Below are positions 39,415 through 48,194 of a DNA stretch of 64,000 bases, one piece after another; within the stretch, counting starts at the first letter, position 1, and the number at the start of each line of letters is the position of its first letter. Below the pieces are notes generated by a model. It searched no databases, was not told the origin of the DNA, and worked only from the letters and a program-made list of their open reading frames with translations. The DNA lies in the NCBI RefSeq assembly GCF_048898065.1, contig NZ_JBLWFI010000001.1:620001-684000 (forward strand). The letters are read 5' to 3'. This DNA is from Tepidibacillus_B infernus. Lineage in GTDB: Bacteria; Bacillota; Bacilli; Tepidibacillales; Tepidibacillaceae. Position numbers and translations under genes: made by a program.

Positions 39415-40590
39415 ATGAAATTTAAACGAATTTCTTTAATTGTTCTTGATAGTTTAGGAATTGGGGAGTTACCTGATGCTGAAAAATTTGGAGATCAAGG
39501 GACCAACACCTTTGCTCACATTGCTGATAAATTAAATGGACTAATCATTCCTCATCTAGAAAAAATGGGTTTGGGGAATATTTACCCAATAAAAGGTGTA
39601 AACAACATTGAAGACCCTATTGCTGCTTTTGGGAAGATGAAGGAAGTTTCAGTAGGTAAAGACACCATGACTGGCCATTGGGAAATTATGGGTTTAAAAG
39701 TAAATATCCCTTTTAAAACGTATCCTAATGGATTTCCAAATTCTCTAATTAAAGCCTTTGAAGAAAAAATAGGTAGAAAAGTAATTGGTAATAAGCCTGC
39801 TTCAGGTACAGAGATTATTGAAGAATTAGGAGAAGAACAAATGAAGATAGGAGCTGTTATTGTTTACACATCTGCAGATAGTGTGTTTCAAATAGCTGCT
39901 CATGAAGATGTTGTCCCATTAAATGAACTTTATCAAATATGTGAAATAGCTAGAGAAATGACTTTAAATGACGAATATGCGGTGGGGCGAGTGATTGCTA
40001 GACCATTTATTGGTTCTCCTGGTTCTTTTAAAAGAACACCAAATCGAAAAGATTATTCAGTAAAACCACCAGCCAAAACAGTTATGAATCACTTAGTTGA
40101 AAATGGATTTGACTCCATTGCAGTCGGGAAAATTGCTGACATTTATGCAAATGAAGGAGTTACGAAAGCGCTTAAGTCAAAGTCAAATATGGATGGTGTA
40201 GATAAAACGATTGAGGGATTAAAAACAGACTTTAATGGTTTGATTTTTACCAATTTAGTTGATTTTGATATGTTATATGGACATCGTCGTGATCCTATAG
40301 GTTATGGAAAAGCGATTGAAGAATTTGATCAAAGATTACCAGAATTGATAGATGCACTTCAAGATGATGATTTACTTATCATTACTGCCGACCATGGAAA
40401 TGACCCTACACACACAGGTACAGATCATACACGTGAATATGTTCCATTGTTAGTTTATAGTAAATTACTAAAAGGTGGTATCAATTTAGGGATTCGAAAA
40501 ACATTTGCAGATGTTGGAGCTACAGTTGCAGACAACTTTGGCGTTCAATTACCTGAACATGGTATTAGTTTTTTAGATGATCTAAAGTAA
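39415..40590 (+). CDS. deoB: Phosphopentomutase
   Basis: A 391-residue alkaline-phosphatase-superfamily enzyme converting (deoxy)ribose 1-phosphate to the 5-phosphate. Metal ligands are in LIVLDSLGIGELPDA at the N-terminus and TADHGNDPTHTGTDHTRE near the C-terminus; the phospho-acceptor threonine lies in GKDTMTGHWE. It heads the nucleoside salvage operon deoB-punA-punA2-pdp with GGAGGGATT upstream. Confidence 0.95.
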   Translation: MKFKRISLIVLDSLGIGELPDAEKFGDQGTNTFAHIADKLNGLIIPHLEKMGLGNIYPIKGVNNIEDPIAAFGKMKEVSVGKDTMTGHWEIMGLKVNIPFKTYPNGFPNSLIKAFEEKIGRKVIGNKPASGTEIIEELGEEQMKIGAVIVYTSADSVFQIAAHEDVVPLNELYQICEIAREMTLNDEYAVGRVIARPFIGSPGSFKRTPNRKDYSVKPPAKTVMNHLVENGFDSIAVGKIADIYANEGVTKALKSKSNMDGVDKTIEGLKTDFNGLIFTNLVDFDMLYGHRRDPIGYGKAIEEFDQRLPELIDALQDDDLLIITADHGNDPTHTGTDHTREYVPLLVYSKLLKGGINLGIRKTFADVGATVADNFGVQLPEHGISFLDDLK

Positions 40591-40605
40591 GGGGAGGAAA
40601 TCAGA

Positions 40606-41424
40606 TTGAGTTTAAAGCTAAAAATAAAGGATTCTTCAGAATGGATATTAAAGAAGGTCAATATCCAACCTGAGATTGGCTTGATTTTGGGTTCAGGTCT
40701 TGGTGTGCTAGCTGATGAAATCGAAGAAGCTGTTCAAATACCCTATTCAGAAATCCCTCACTTTCCAGTATCTACTGTAGAAGGCCATAAAGGCCAATTA
40801 GTTATTGGTAAATTAGCTGGTAAATCTGTTATTGCCATGCAAGGTAGATTTCACTTCTATGAAGGATATTCAATGCAAGAGGTTACTTTTCCAGTAAGAG
40901 TAATGAAAGAATTAGGTGTACAAAAACTTCTTGTTACCAATGCTGCGGGTGGGATCAATCTTTCATTTAAACCAGGGGATCTAATGATCATTGAGGATCA
41001 TATCAACTTTATGTTTAATAACCCGCTAATTGGACCTAATGAAAACGAATTAGGTGTAAGATTTCCCGATATGTCTACAGCTTATTCTGAAGTGTTAATC
41101 GAGAAAGCAAAAAGCGTTGCAGATCAGTTACAAATTGACCTAAAAAGTGGAGTTTACGTGGGACTAACTGGTCCAACCTATGAAACACCAGCTGAGGTAA
41201 GAATGTTACGGACAATGGGTAGTGATGCAGTGGGAATGTCCACTGTTCCTGAGGTGATTGTTGCTAGACATTCAGGTATAGAAGTTTTAGGCATTTCTTG
41301 TATTACCAATATGGCTGCAGGAATATTGCCTCAACCTCTTTCACACGATGAAGTAATTGAAACGACCAAACTTGTACAATCGAAGTTTTTAAATTTAGTT
41401 AGACAAATTATAGGGACCATTTAA
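40606..41424 (+). CDS. punA: Purine nucleoside phosphorylase (inosine/guanosine type)
   Basis: A 272-residue trimeric-type purine nucleoside phosphorylase. It has the phosphate-binding GSGLG and STVEGHKGQLVIG motifs, GPTYETPAE and CITNMAAG. Glu193 and Asn235 are the residues that recognise 6-oxopurines in this family, so inosine and guanosine are the expected substrates. The start is a TTG with GGGGAGG 7 bases upstream. It is the second gene of the salvage operon and has a diverged paralogue next to it. Confidence 0.93.
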   Translation: MSLKLKIKDSSEWILKKVNIQPEIGLILGSGLGVLADEIEEAVQIPYSEIPHFPVSTVEGHKGQLVIGKLAGKSVIAMQGRFHFYEGYSMQEVTFPVRVMKELGVQKLLVTNAAGGINLSFKPGDLMIIEDHINFMFNNPLIGPNENELGVRFPDMSTAYSEVLIEKAKSVADQLQIDLKSGVYVGLTGPTYETPAEVRMLRTMGSDAVGMSTVPEVIVARHSGIEVLGISCITNMAAGILPQPLSHDEVIETTKLVQSKFLNLVRQIIGTI

Positions 41425-41437
41425 AGGGGGAGTTTTT

Positions 41438-42268
41438 ATGGATAATAAATTTAATAAAATTAATGAAGCTAAGGATTATATCTTTTCTAAATTAAAAGAA
41501 GCACCAGAAATTGGATTGATTTTAGGTTCTGGGCTAGGAGAATTAGCTGACAAAATTGAAAATGAAGTAAAAATACCCTATCATGAAATACCGCATTTTC
41601 CAGTATCAACTGTAGAAGGGCATAAAGGACAACTTGTCATTGGAACACTTGAGGGAAAAAGAGTTGTAGCGATGCAGGGAAGATTCCATTATTATGAAGG
41701 TTATACAATGAGTGAGGTTACTTTTCCTGTTTACGTAATGAAAGCATTAGGGGTAAAAATGTTATTTGTTACCAATGCTTGTGGCGGAATGAACAGAGCA
41801 TTTGCACCAGGTGATTTAATGATTATTAATGATCATATTAACTTTACTGGAGCAAACCCGCTCATCGGTCCAAACATGAATGAATTTGGTCCTAGATTTC
41901 CTGATATGTCAAGAGCTTATGATTATGAACTCATTCAATTAGCGCAAAAGGTTGCTTTAGATAAAGGAATAAAAATACAAAACGGCGTTTATGTTGCGAT
42001 CAGCGGTCCAAACTATATGACTCCTGCCGAACTGAAGATGTTAGCTCGACTGGGTGCAGATACAGTTGGAATGTCCACAGTTCCCGAAGTCATTGTTGCT
42101 AATCATGCAAAAATGAGGGTATTAGGTATTTCACTTATTACTGATATGGCAATTGGTGAAGAATTAGAACCATTGACCCACGAGCAAGTGATGGCAGTTG
42201 CGGAAAAGAGCAAGACGAAATTTATTGAGCTTGTAAGAGGAATCCTCTATGAGGTGGATTTAGCATGA
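41438..42268 (+). CDS. Second purine nucleoside phosphorylase paralogue, altered base site
   Basis: A 276-residue tandem paralogue of punA, about 60% identical by eye. The phosphate and ribose motifs are kept (GSGLG, STVEGHKGQ, MSTVPEV), but the two purine-recognition residues differ: Met194 replaces the Glu in GPNYMTPAE, and Asp236 replaces the Asn in LITDMAIG. In the related methylthioadenosine phosphorylases an Asp at the second place contacts the 6-amino group of adenine. So this enzyme may prefer another purine nucleoside. It overlaps the pdp start by 4 bases. Confidence 0.88.
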   Translation: MDNKFNKINEAKDYIFSKLKEAPEIGLILGSGLGELADKIENEVKIPYHEIPHFPVSTVEGHKGQLVIGTLEGKRVVAMQGRFHYYEGYTMSEVTFPVYVMKALGVKMLFVTNACGGMNRAFAPGDLMIINDHINFTGANPLIGPNMNEFGPRFPDMSRAYDYELIQLAQKVALDKGIKIQNGVYVAISGPNYMTPAELKMLARLGADTVGMSTVPEVIVANHAKMRVLGISLITDMAIGEELEPLTHEQVMAVAEKSKTKFIELVRGILYEVDLA

Positions 42269-43593
42269 GAATGGTTGATTTAATTCAAAAAAAAAGGGAT
42301 GGAAATAATCTTACAACAGAAGAGATTCAGTTTATTATTGAAGGTTATACTCAGGGAAATATCCCCGACTATCAAATGTCTGCTTTGACGATGAGTATTT
42401 TTTTTAAAGGGATGAATGATAGAGAAATTACTGATTTAACCATGGCGATGGTTCAATCTGGTGATCAAATTGATTTAACAGCAATTGAGGGAATTAAAGT
42501 TGATAAACATAGCACAGGTGGTGTAGGTGATACGACAACACTAGTGCTTGGGCCTTTGGTTGCAACTGCGGGAGTTCCTGTGGCCAAGATGTCAGGCAGA
42601 GGATTGGGACATACAGGTGGAACCATCGATAAATTAGAGTCTATTGAAGGTTTTCATGTTGAATTAAGTAATGAGGAATTTATTAAACAAGTAAATGAGA
42701 TTAAACTTGCCGTTATTGGTCAGACCTCAAATTTAACACCCGCTGATAAAAGGCTTTATTCATTAAGAGATGTAACTGCTACCGTTGATTCAATCCCACT
42801 TATTGCTAGTTCGATCATGAGTAAGAAGATAGCAGCTGGGGCTAATGCGATCGTTTTAGATGTAAAAACGGGTGAAGGTGCTTTTATGAAAACACCAGAT
42901 AAGTCGTTTGAACTTGCAAAAGCGTTGGTTGATATCGGTACACAAACTGGCCGAAATACTGTGGCTATTGTAAGCAATATGGACCAACCCTTAGGTTTTG
43001 CCGTAGGTAATGCATTAGAAGTCAAAGAAGCGATTGATACTTTAAAAGGAAATGGGCCAAAAGATCTTGAAGAATTGTGTTTAGTACTAGGTTCTCATAT
43101 GTTAGTTTTAGGTGGAAAGGCAAAAGATACCGACAATGCTTATCAGACACTGAAGGAGCTTATTCAATCTGGAAAAGCATTAGAAACTTTAAAAGAATTT
43201 GTGAGTAGGCAAGGTGGTAACCCAGAATTGATAGAACATCCTGAACGATTACCACAAGCAAAATCTAAAATTGAAGTAACAGCTCTAGAAAGTGGTTATA
43301 TTCATCATATTGATGCAGAAGAAATAGGAATCAGTGCAATGATGTTGGGAGCAGGGCGAGAAACCAAAGAATCTAAGATTGATTTATCGGTAGGCATCGT
43401 ATTACATAAAAAAGTGAATGATTATGTAAGTAAAGGTGGGGTTTTAGCTACTTTACATGTAAATGACGAAAAAAATATTGCAGAAGTCACAGAAAAAGTA
43501 CTTCAAGCCTACACGATAAAAGAAGAAAAAATAGAAGATGTTCCGCTTATATATGGAATTGTTAGTAAAAATGGGATACAAAGGTGGCATTAA
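42265..43593 (+). CDS. pdp: Pyrimidine-nucleoside phosphorylase
   Basis: A 442-residue enzyme splitting uridine, thymidine and deoxyuridine with phosphate. It shows VDKHSTGGVGDTTTLVLGPLVA, the glycine-rich phosphate loop SGRGLGHTGGT and DVKTGEGAFM. The start MRMVDLI matches Bacillus Pdp. Its ATG overlaps the previous stop, so it is translationally coupled; it ends the salvage operon. Confidence 0.95.
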   Translation: MRMVDLIQKKRDGNNLTTEEIQFIIEGYTQGNIPDYQMSALTMSIFFKGMNDREITDLTMAMVQSGDQIDLTAIEGIKVDKHSTGGVGDTTTLVLGPLVATAGVPVAKMSGRGLGHTGGTIDKLESIEGFHVELSNEEFIKQVNEIKLAVIGQTSNLTPADKRLYSLRDVTATVDSIPLIASSIMSKKIAAGANAIVLDVKTGEGAFMKTPDKSFELAKALVDIGTQTGRNTVAIVSNMDQPLGFAVGNALEVKEAIDTLKGNGPKDLEELCLVLGSHMLVLGGKAKDTDNAYQTLKELIQSGKALETLKEFVSRQGGNPELIEHPERLPQAKSKIEVTALESGYIHHIDAEEIGISAMMLGAGRETKESKIDLSVGIVLHKKVNDYVSKGGVLATLHVNDEKNIAEVTEKVLQAYTIKEEKIEDVPLIYGIVSKNGIQRWH

Positions 43594-43607
43594 GCCATCT
43601 TTTTTTT
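43581..43607 (+). terminator. Terminator after pdp
   Basis: AAGGTGGC pairs with GCCATCTT (one wobble) and runs into eight or more T. It overlaps the last pdp codons. Confidence 0.85.
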
Positions 43608-43673
43608 GTAATTGGAATAATTCCCCTTAATCTGTGAAAAATAAGACTATGATTAAAGGAGGGACTACATTTT

Positions 43674-44840
43674 ATGTTGAAAAAAATTTGGATATTAGGA
43701 GTAATCCATCTACTACTCTTTTCTTTACTTTCCATCCCTATTGTAAATGCTGAAGAAGTAAACTTGACCCCAAACGCACGTTCAGCCATACTAATTGATC
43801 AAGACACAGGTACAATTTTGTATGAAAAAAATAGTCATGATCGGTTGCCACCGGCAAGTATTACAAAAATCATGACTATGCTTTTGATCATGGAGGCATT
43901 AGATCAAGGTAAAATTGCATTGGATGATAAAGTCAGAGTGAGTGAAAATGCTGCTTCAATGGGCGGTTCCCAAATCTTCTTAGAAGTTGGCGAAGAGATG
44001 ACCGTCAAAGATTTATTAAAAGGAATTGCGATTGCATCTGGTAATGATGCTTCTGTTGCTATGGCTGAATATATTGCTGGATCTGAAGAGGGTTTTGTTC
44101 ATATGATGAACAAAAAAGTAGAAGAACTGGGGCTTAAGAATACACATTTTGTAAATTCCAATGGTCTTCCAGAAAATGATCATTATACTTCTGCATATGA
44201 CATTGCGATCATGTCAAGAGAGCTATTAAAATATGAAAAAATCACGGAATTTACCGGGATATATGAGGATTATTTAAGGAAAGATACAGATAATCCCTTT
44301 TGGTTAGTCAATACAAATCGTTTAGTTCGGTTTTACGAAGGGGCCGATGGATTAAAAACAGGATACACTAGTGAAGCAAAGTATTGTTTGTCCGCAACGG
44401 CAAAACGAGGATCACTAAGGGTGATCGCCGTTGTGATGGGTGAGCCAAATACGAAGACAAGAAATAAAGAGATATCTCAATTATTAGACTTTGCTTTTAG
44501 TCAATATAAAAACGAGGTGATCTACCAAAAAAATCAAATGATAACGAAAGTGGAAGTAAGCAAAGGAAAAGAACACGAAGTTCAACTAGTTGCTCCTCAC
44601 CAAATAAGTATACTTATGAAAAAAGGGGAAAAAATAGAAGATTATGAACAAATCATAAAAATAAAAGAGCAAATTCAAGCACCTATTAAGCAAGGTGATA
44701 TTCTTGGAGCGTTGGAGATCATTCGAAATGGGAAAATAGTGCAATCTATCTCTTTAGAATCATCTACTGATATTTCTAAAGCAAATTTATATCATTTAAT
44801 TAAAAAAGTTGTCAAGGAACACTTGTTTTTAAACCAATAA
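43674..44840 (+). CDS. dacF: D-alanyl-D-alanine carboxypeptidase DacF
   Basis: A 388-residue penicillin-binding protein 5-type enzyme. A signal peptide ends at about residue 26. The active-site serine is Ser62 in SITK, with SGND and KTGYT completing the serine peptidase motifs, followed by a C-terminal beta domain and a helix that may anchor to the membrane. DacF trims peptidoglycan in the forespore and in Bacillus is read with the following spoIIA genes. AAAGGAGGG precedes the ATG. Confidence 0.92.
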   Translation: MLKKIWILGVIHLLLFSLLSIPIVNAEEVNLTPNARSAILIDQDTGTILYEKNSHDRLPPASITKIMTMLLIMEALDQGKIALDDKVRVSENAASMGGSQIFLEVGEEMTVKDLLKGIAIASGNDASVAMAEYIAGSEEGFVHMMNKKVEELGLKNTHFVNSNGLPENDHYTSAYDIAIMSRELLKYEKITEFTGIYEDYLRKDTDNPFWLVNTNRLVRFYEGADGLKTGYTSEAKYCLSATAKRGSLRVIAVVMGEPNTKTRNKEISQLLDFAFSQYKNEVIYQKNQMITKVEVSKGKEHEVQLVAPHQISILMKKGEKIEDYEQIIKIKEQIQAPIKQGDILGALEIIRNGKIVQSISLESSTDISKANLYHLIKKVVKEHLFLNQ

Positions 44841-44869
44841 AAAGATAACATATACTGATTTATTTCGAC

Positions 44870-44910
44870 ATCGAGATGCTGCATTTTGACAAGGCTTCTC
44901 GATTTTTTTG
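44870..44910 (+). terminator. Terminator after dacF
   Basis: ATCGAGA pairs with TCTCGAT around a 20-base loop, followed by TTTTTTG. It separates dacF from the sigma-H promoter, allowing some read-through. Confidence 0.75.
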
Positions 44911-44925
44911 TTCTTTTGTCGACTA

Positions 44926-44955
44926 GCAGGAAAAGGAAAAAGAGAAGGAGAATTA
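44926..44955 (+). promoter_or_regulatory. Sigma-H promoter of spoIIA
   Basis: GCAGGAAAA (-35, consensus RNAGGAWWW), 12 bases, GGAGAATTA (-10, consensus RNNGAATWW). It matches both boxes fully and sits 33 bases before spoIIAA, as in B. subtilis where sigma-H starts the operon. Confidence 0.85.
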
Positions 44956-44987
44956 GTTTGGCATGAATGGAAGAAGGAGGATAAAGA

Positions 44988-45338
44988 ATGAGCTTACATT
45001 TAGAAATGGAAGTAGAAAGAAGTACTTTAATTGTAAGATTAGATGGTGAATTAGATCACCATACTTCAGAAATGGTTCGTGAAAAAATCGAGGCGGAATT
45101 GGACAAGGGGATTGTGAAAAACCTTATCTTCAACCTAGAACAATTATCATTTATGGACAGTTCTGGACTAGGAATGATGCTTGGGCGCTATAAGAGAGTT
45201 GTTCAACAAAATGGGAAAATGTCCATCTGTTGTCTTCAAGCGAATGTTTATAAGATCTTCGAACTTTCTGGTATGTTTAAGATCTTACCTGTTTATGACA
45301 ACGAATCTGAAGCCATTAAATCATTGGAGGTGGCGTAA
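44988..45338 (+). CDS. spoIIAA: Anti-anti-sigma factor SpoIIAA
   Basis: A 116-residue STAS-domain protein. The phosphorylated serine is Ser58 in FMDSSGLG, the same position as in B. subtilis. Unphosphorylated SpoIIAA frees sigma-F from SpoIIAB in the forespore. First gene of the sigma-H-driven operon; the next start follows directly. Confidence 0.96.
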   Translation: MSLHLEMEVERSTLIVRLDGELDHHTSEMVREKIEAELDKGIVKNLIFNLEQLSFMDSSGLGMMLGRYKRVVQQNGKMSICCLQANVYKIFELSGMFKILPVYDNESEAIKSLEVA

Positions 45339-45776
45339 TTGGAGAATTTTATGCGATTACAATTTGCCTCCAAGTCAGAAAATGAATCTTTTGCCCGGGT
45401 TGCTGTAGCAGCGTTTATTTCTCAAATCGATCCAACGTTAGATGATTTAAATGATATTAAAACGGTTGTTTCAGAAGCAGTAACTAATGCGATCATTCAT
45501 GGATATGATCAAGAACCTAATGGGATGGTAGAAATAACCGTACTCCTTAAAGATTCAATCGTGGAAATCACAATTGAAGATCAAGGAAAAGGAATTGAAG
45601 ATGTTCAGGAAGCAATACAACCACTTTTTACGACAAAACCGGAGTTAGAAAGATCTGGAATGGGCTTTACGATCATGGAGAATTTTATGGATGAAATGAA
45701 GGTTCAATCTGAAGTAGGAAAAGGAACCAAAGTGATTTTAAGAAAAGAGCTTGCACTGAATCGTATTATAAGTTAG
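45339..45776 (+). CDS. spoIIAB: Anti-sigma F factor / kinase SpoIIAB
   Basis: A 145-residue GHKL-type kinase that binds sigma-F and phosphorylates SpoIIAA. Motifs are EAVTNAIIHGY (N box), EDQGKGI (G1), and TTKPELERSGMGFTIME. The start is TTG 45339, right after the spoIIAA stop, with GGAGGTGG upstream; this agrees with the B. subtilis N-terminus. Confidence 0.96.
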   Translation: MENFMRLQFASKSENESFARVAVAAFISQIDPTLDDLNDIKTVVSEAVTNAIIHGYDQEPNGMVEITVLLKDSIVEITIEDQGKGIEDVQEAIQPLFTTKPELERSGMGFTIMENFMDEMKVQSEVGKGTKVILRKELALNRIIS

Positions 45777-45786
45777 GGGTGGTCAT

Positions 45787-46539
45787 ATGGAAATTGATAT
45801 TAAGAATAGCCACCACTCTTATCTGGACGATGCAGAAATTAAAGAATTAATAATTCAAAGTCAAAATGGTGACGATAAAGCGAAAGAACTCATCGTAAAT
45901 AGTAATATTCGGCTTATCTGGTCTGTTGTTCAAAGATTTTTAAATAGAGGTTATGAGGCGGATGATTTATTTCAAATAGGAGCGATTGGGTTATTAAAAG
46001 CAGTAGATAAATTTGATTTGTCGTTTGATGTGAAGTTTTCAACCTATGCAGTACCCATGATTATTGGAGAAATACAGCGTTTTATAAGAGATGATGGGAC
46101 AGTTAAAGTGAGTAGGTCTCTAAAAGAGACTGCTAACAAGGTCAGAAAAGCGAAAGATGAATTATCTAAGCAATTAGGTAGATTACCGACCATTAAAGAA
46201 ATTGCTGATCATCTTCATATTTCACCCGAGGATGTTGTTTTTGCTCAAGAAGCCAATAGAGCTCCATCCTCGATCCATGAAACTGTATTTGAAAATGATG
46301 GGGATCCGATTACACTGATGGATCAAATTTCTGACGATTCACAAGACAAGTGGTTCGAAAAATTAGCATTACAAGAAGCCATACGATCTCTAAATGAAAG
46401 AGAACGATTAATTGTTTATCTTAGGTATTATAAAGATCAAACCCAATCTGAAGTTGCTGAACGCTTAGGAATATCTCAAGTTCAAGTATCAAGATTGGAA
46501 AAGAAAATACTTTCGATGATAAAAGACCAATTAGGTTAA
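45787..46539 (+). CDS. sigF: Sporulation sigma factor F
   Basis: A 250-residue sigma-70 family protein with region 2 (DLFQIGAIGLLKAVDKFD, FSTYAVPMIIGEI), region 3 and region 4 (YYKDQTQSEVAERLGISQVQVSRLEKKIL). It directs early forespore transcription. The GGGGTGG site overlaps the spoIIAB end. Third gene of spoIIA. Confidence 0.97.
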   Translation: MEIDIKNSHHSYLDDAEIKELIIQSQNGDDKAKELIVNSNIRLIWSVVQRFLNRGYEADDLFQIGAIGLLKAVDKFDLSFDVKFSTYAVPMIIGEIQRFIRDDGTVKVSRSLKETANKVRKAKDELSKQLGRLPTIKEIADHLHISPEDVVFAQEANRAPSSIHETVFENDGDPITLMDQISDDSQDKWFEKLALQEAIRSLNERERLIVYLRYYKDQTQSEVAERLGISQVQVSRLEKKILSMIKDQLG

Positions 46540-46557
46540 TCCATTTTGGTCTTTTTT
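46521..46557 (+). terminator. Terminator after sigF
   Basis: AAAAGACCAA pairs with TTGGTCTTTT and continues in a T-run; the left arm lies inside the last sigF codons. Confidence 0.85.
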
Positions 46558-46634
46558 CTTTTTCATTGCATGGCTTTCAACGGGATAACTCATAATAAGA
46601 AAGACACTCTTTATCATTAAAGGGGGAAAAGTAA

Positions 46635-47258
46635 ATGAGTGACAGAAATATAGTCTACCTACGTTTGCGCAACCGACATTTTGCAAAACCGAATGCACAA
46701 ATATTTTTATCAGAAATTGCACAAATTATTGCTCCTAAACAATATGAATCAGCAATAAAAGGGTTATCCTTGTACCAGATCACTGCTGAAGACCAACACT
46801 TAGTAGTTTTGGATCTCATTCATGTGATAAAAAAAATCAAGGAAGAATTCCCTAATTTAGACATTAGGAGTATCGGTTCTCCAGAAATTATCATTGAAAT
46901 CGTAACGGCTGAAATGAAGAAGCAGCCAAGTATATGGTTAATTGCATTTGTTTGGACATTACTATTTATTGGATCAGGCCTTGCAATCATGAATTTCCAT
47001 CATGATGTCAGTATGCAAGAGGTACACCAGCGTATTTACTATTTGATTACAGGGATCGAGAATAAAAAACCTTTACTTTTACAAATCCCTTATTCCTTCG
47101 GTTTAGGATTTGGGATGATCCTATTTTTTAATCATATTTTCAAGAAAAAAATAAACGAAGAGCCTAGCCCATTGGAAGTAGAGATGTTTTTATATCAAAA
47201 AAATTTGGACGATTACGTTGTATTAAATGAAAACAAAGAAAATAGGAAGAAGGATTAA
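46635..47258 (+). CDS. spoVAA: Stage V sporulation protein AA
   Basis: A 207-residue protein (B. subtilis: 206) with a soluble N-terminal half and two membrane helices (about 98-118 and 155-173). SpoVA proteins form the inner-membrane channel that loads dipicolinic acid into the forespore and releases it during germination. AAAGGGGG is upstream. The stop abuts spoVAB. Confidence 0.93.
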   Translation: MSDRNIVYLRLRNRHFAKPNAQIFLSEIAQIIAPKQYESAIKGLSLYQITAEDQHLVVLDLIHVIKKIKEEFPNLDIRSIGSPEIIIEIVTAEMKKQPSIWLIAFVWTLLFIGSGLAIMNFHHDVSMQEVHQRIYYLITGIENKKPLLLQIPYSFGLGFGMILFFNHIFKKKINEEPSPLEVEMFLYQKNLDDYVVLNENKENRKKD

Positions 47259-47690
47259 ATGCTTCTACTTTTTCAATATTCATTGGTGGTATTAATTGGC
47301 TTAGCTGGAGGGTTAGCTGTAGGTAGTGGGCTAGTCGCTTTTGTCACTGTTCTAGATATTATTCCGAGGTTAACTCAACTCATAAAAGGGTTTAGATATA
47401 TGAAATGGTTTGAAAGAGCATTGGTAAGTGGTGCTGTCATTTTTACTTGGATTGATTTAAGGGAAATAATCTTTCATTTACCTAAAATCTTAATCTTTAT
47501 TTTTGGAGCCTTTTCCGGAATATTCGTTGGAATGCTTGCTGGTGCACTCACAGAAGTACTTAATGTTTTGCCCATTTTGGCAAAACGTGTGAATATGGCG
47601 AATGCTATATTATTTCTTTTAATGGCAATGGTATTTGGAAAAATTGCAGGATCATTGATCCATTGGTTAATCTATGTGCCGAATTCATGA
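47259..47690 (+). CDS. spoVAB: Stage V sporulation protein AB
   Basis: A 143-residue membrane protein with four helices, typical SpoVAB length (141 in B. subtilis). It begins at the base following the spoVAA stop (TAAATG), with AGGAAGAAGG as ribosome site, so the two are coupled. Part of the DPA channel operon read by sigma-G. Confidence 0.92.
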   Translation: MLLLFQYSLVVLIGLAGGLAVGSGLVAFVTVLDIIPRLTQLIKGFRYMKWFERALVSGAVIFTWIDLREIIFHLPKILIFIFGAFSGIFVGMLAGALTEVLNVLPILAKRVNMANAILFLLMAMVFGKIAGSLIHWLIYVPNS

Positions 47691-47707
47691 TTTAAAGGGT
47701 GATGTAT

Positions 47708-48181
47708 ATGAGTCAATCTACTGGTAAAAAAAGAAAACAAAATGAAGAAAAAAGAAAATATCAACAAATGACCATGCAAATGAGACCAAAGCCTCCTGTT
47801 TTAATCAATAGTGTCAAAGCTTTTGTGATCGGTGGACTGATAAGTCTGTTGGGTCAAGCCTTTCAAAATATATACCTTCATTTAGGATTTTCAAAAGATC
47901 AGGTAGGGAATCCAACAGTAGCAACTTTGGTCTTTATATCAGCTCTTCTAACAGGCCTTGGAATTTACGATAAAATTGGACAATTTGCTGGTGCAGGATC
48001 AGCTGTTCCGGTAACTGGTTTTGCTAACTCCATTGCTTCAGCAGCTTTAGAACATCGTGCAGAAGGTTTGGTACTTGGTATAGGTGGAAATATGTTTAAA
48101 CTAGCTGGTTCCGTTATTGTTTATGGTGTGGTAGCCGCTTTCTTCGTTGGATTGGTTAAAACCTTAATTCGCTTGATCTAA
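47708..48181 (+). CDS. spoVAC: Stage V sporulation protein AC
   Basis: A 157-residue membrane protein. After a basic N-terminus (KKRKQNEEKRK) come paired helices with GLISLLGQAFQ and GAGSAVPVTGFANSIASAALE, the hallmark of SpoVAC/SpoVAE. In B. subtilis SpoVAC behaves as a mechanosensitive channel. ATG 47708 is preferred (AAAGGGTGAT upstream); 47702 is possible. Confidence 0.94.
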   Translation: MSQSTGKKRKQNEEKRKYQQMTMQMRPKPPVLINSVKAFVIGGLISLLGQAFQNIYLHLGFSKDQVGNPTVATLVFISALLTGLGIYDKIGQFAGAGSAVPVTGFANSIASAALEHRAEGLVLGIGGNMFKLAGSVIVYGVVAAFFVGLVKTLIRLI

Positions 48182-48194
48182 GGAGGTAAAACAT

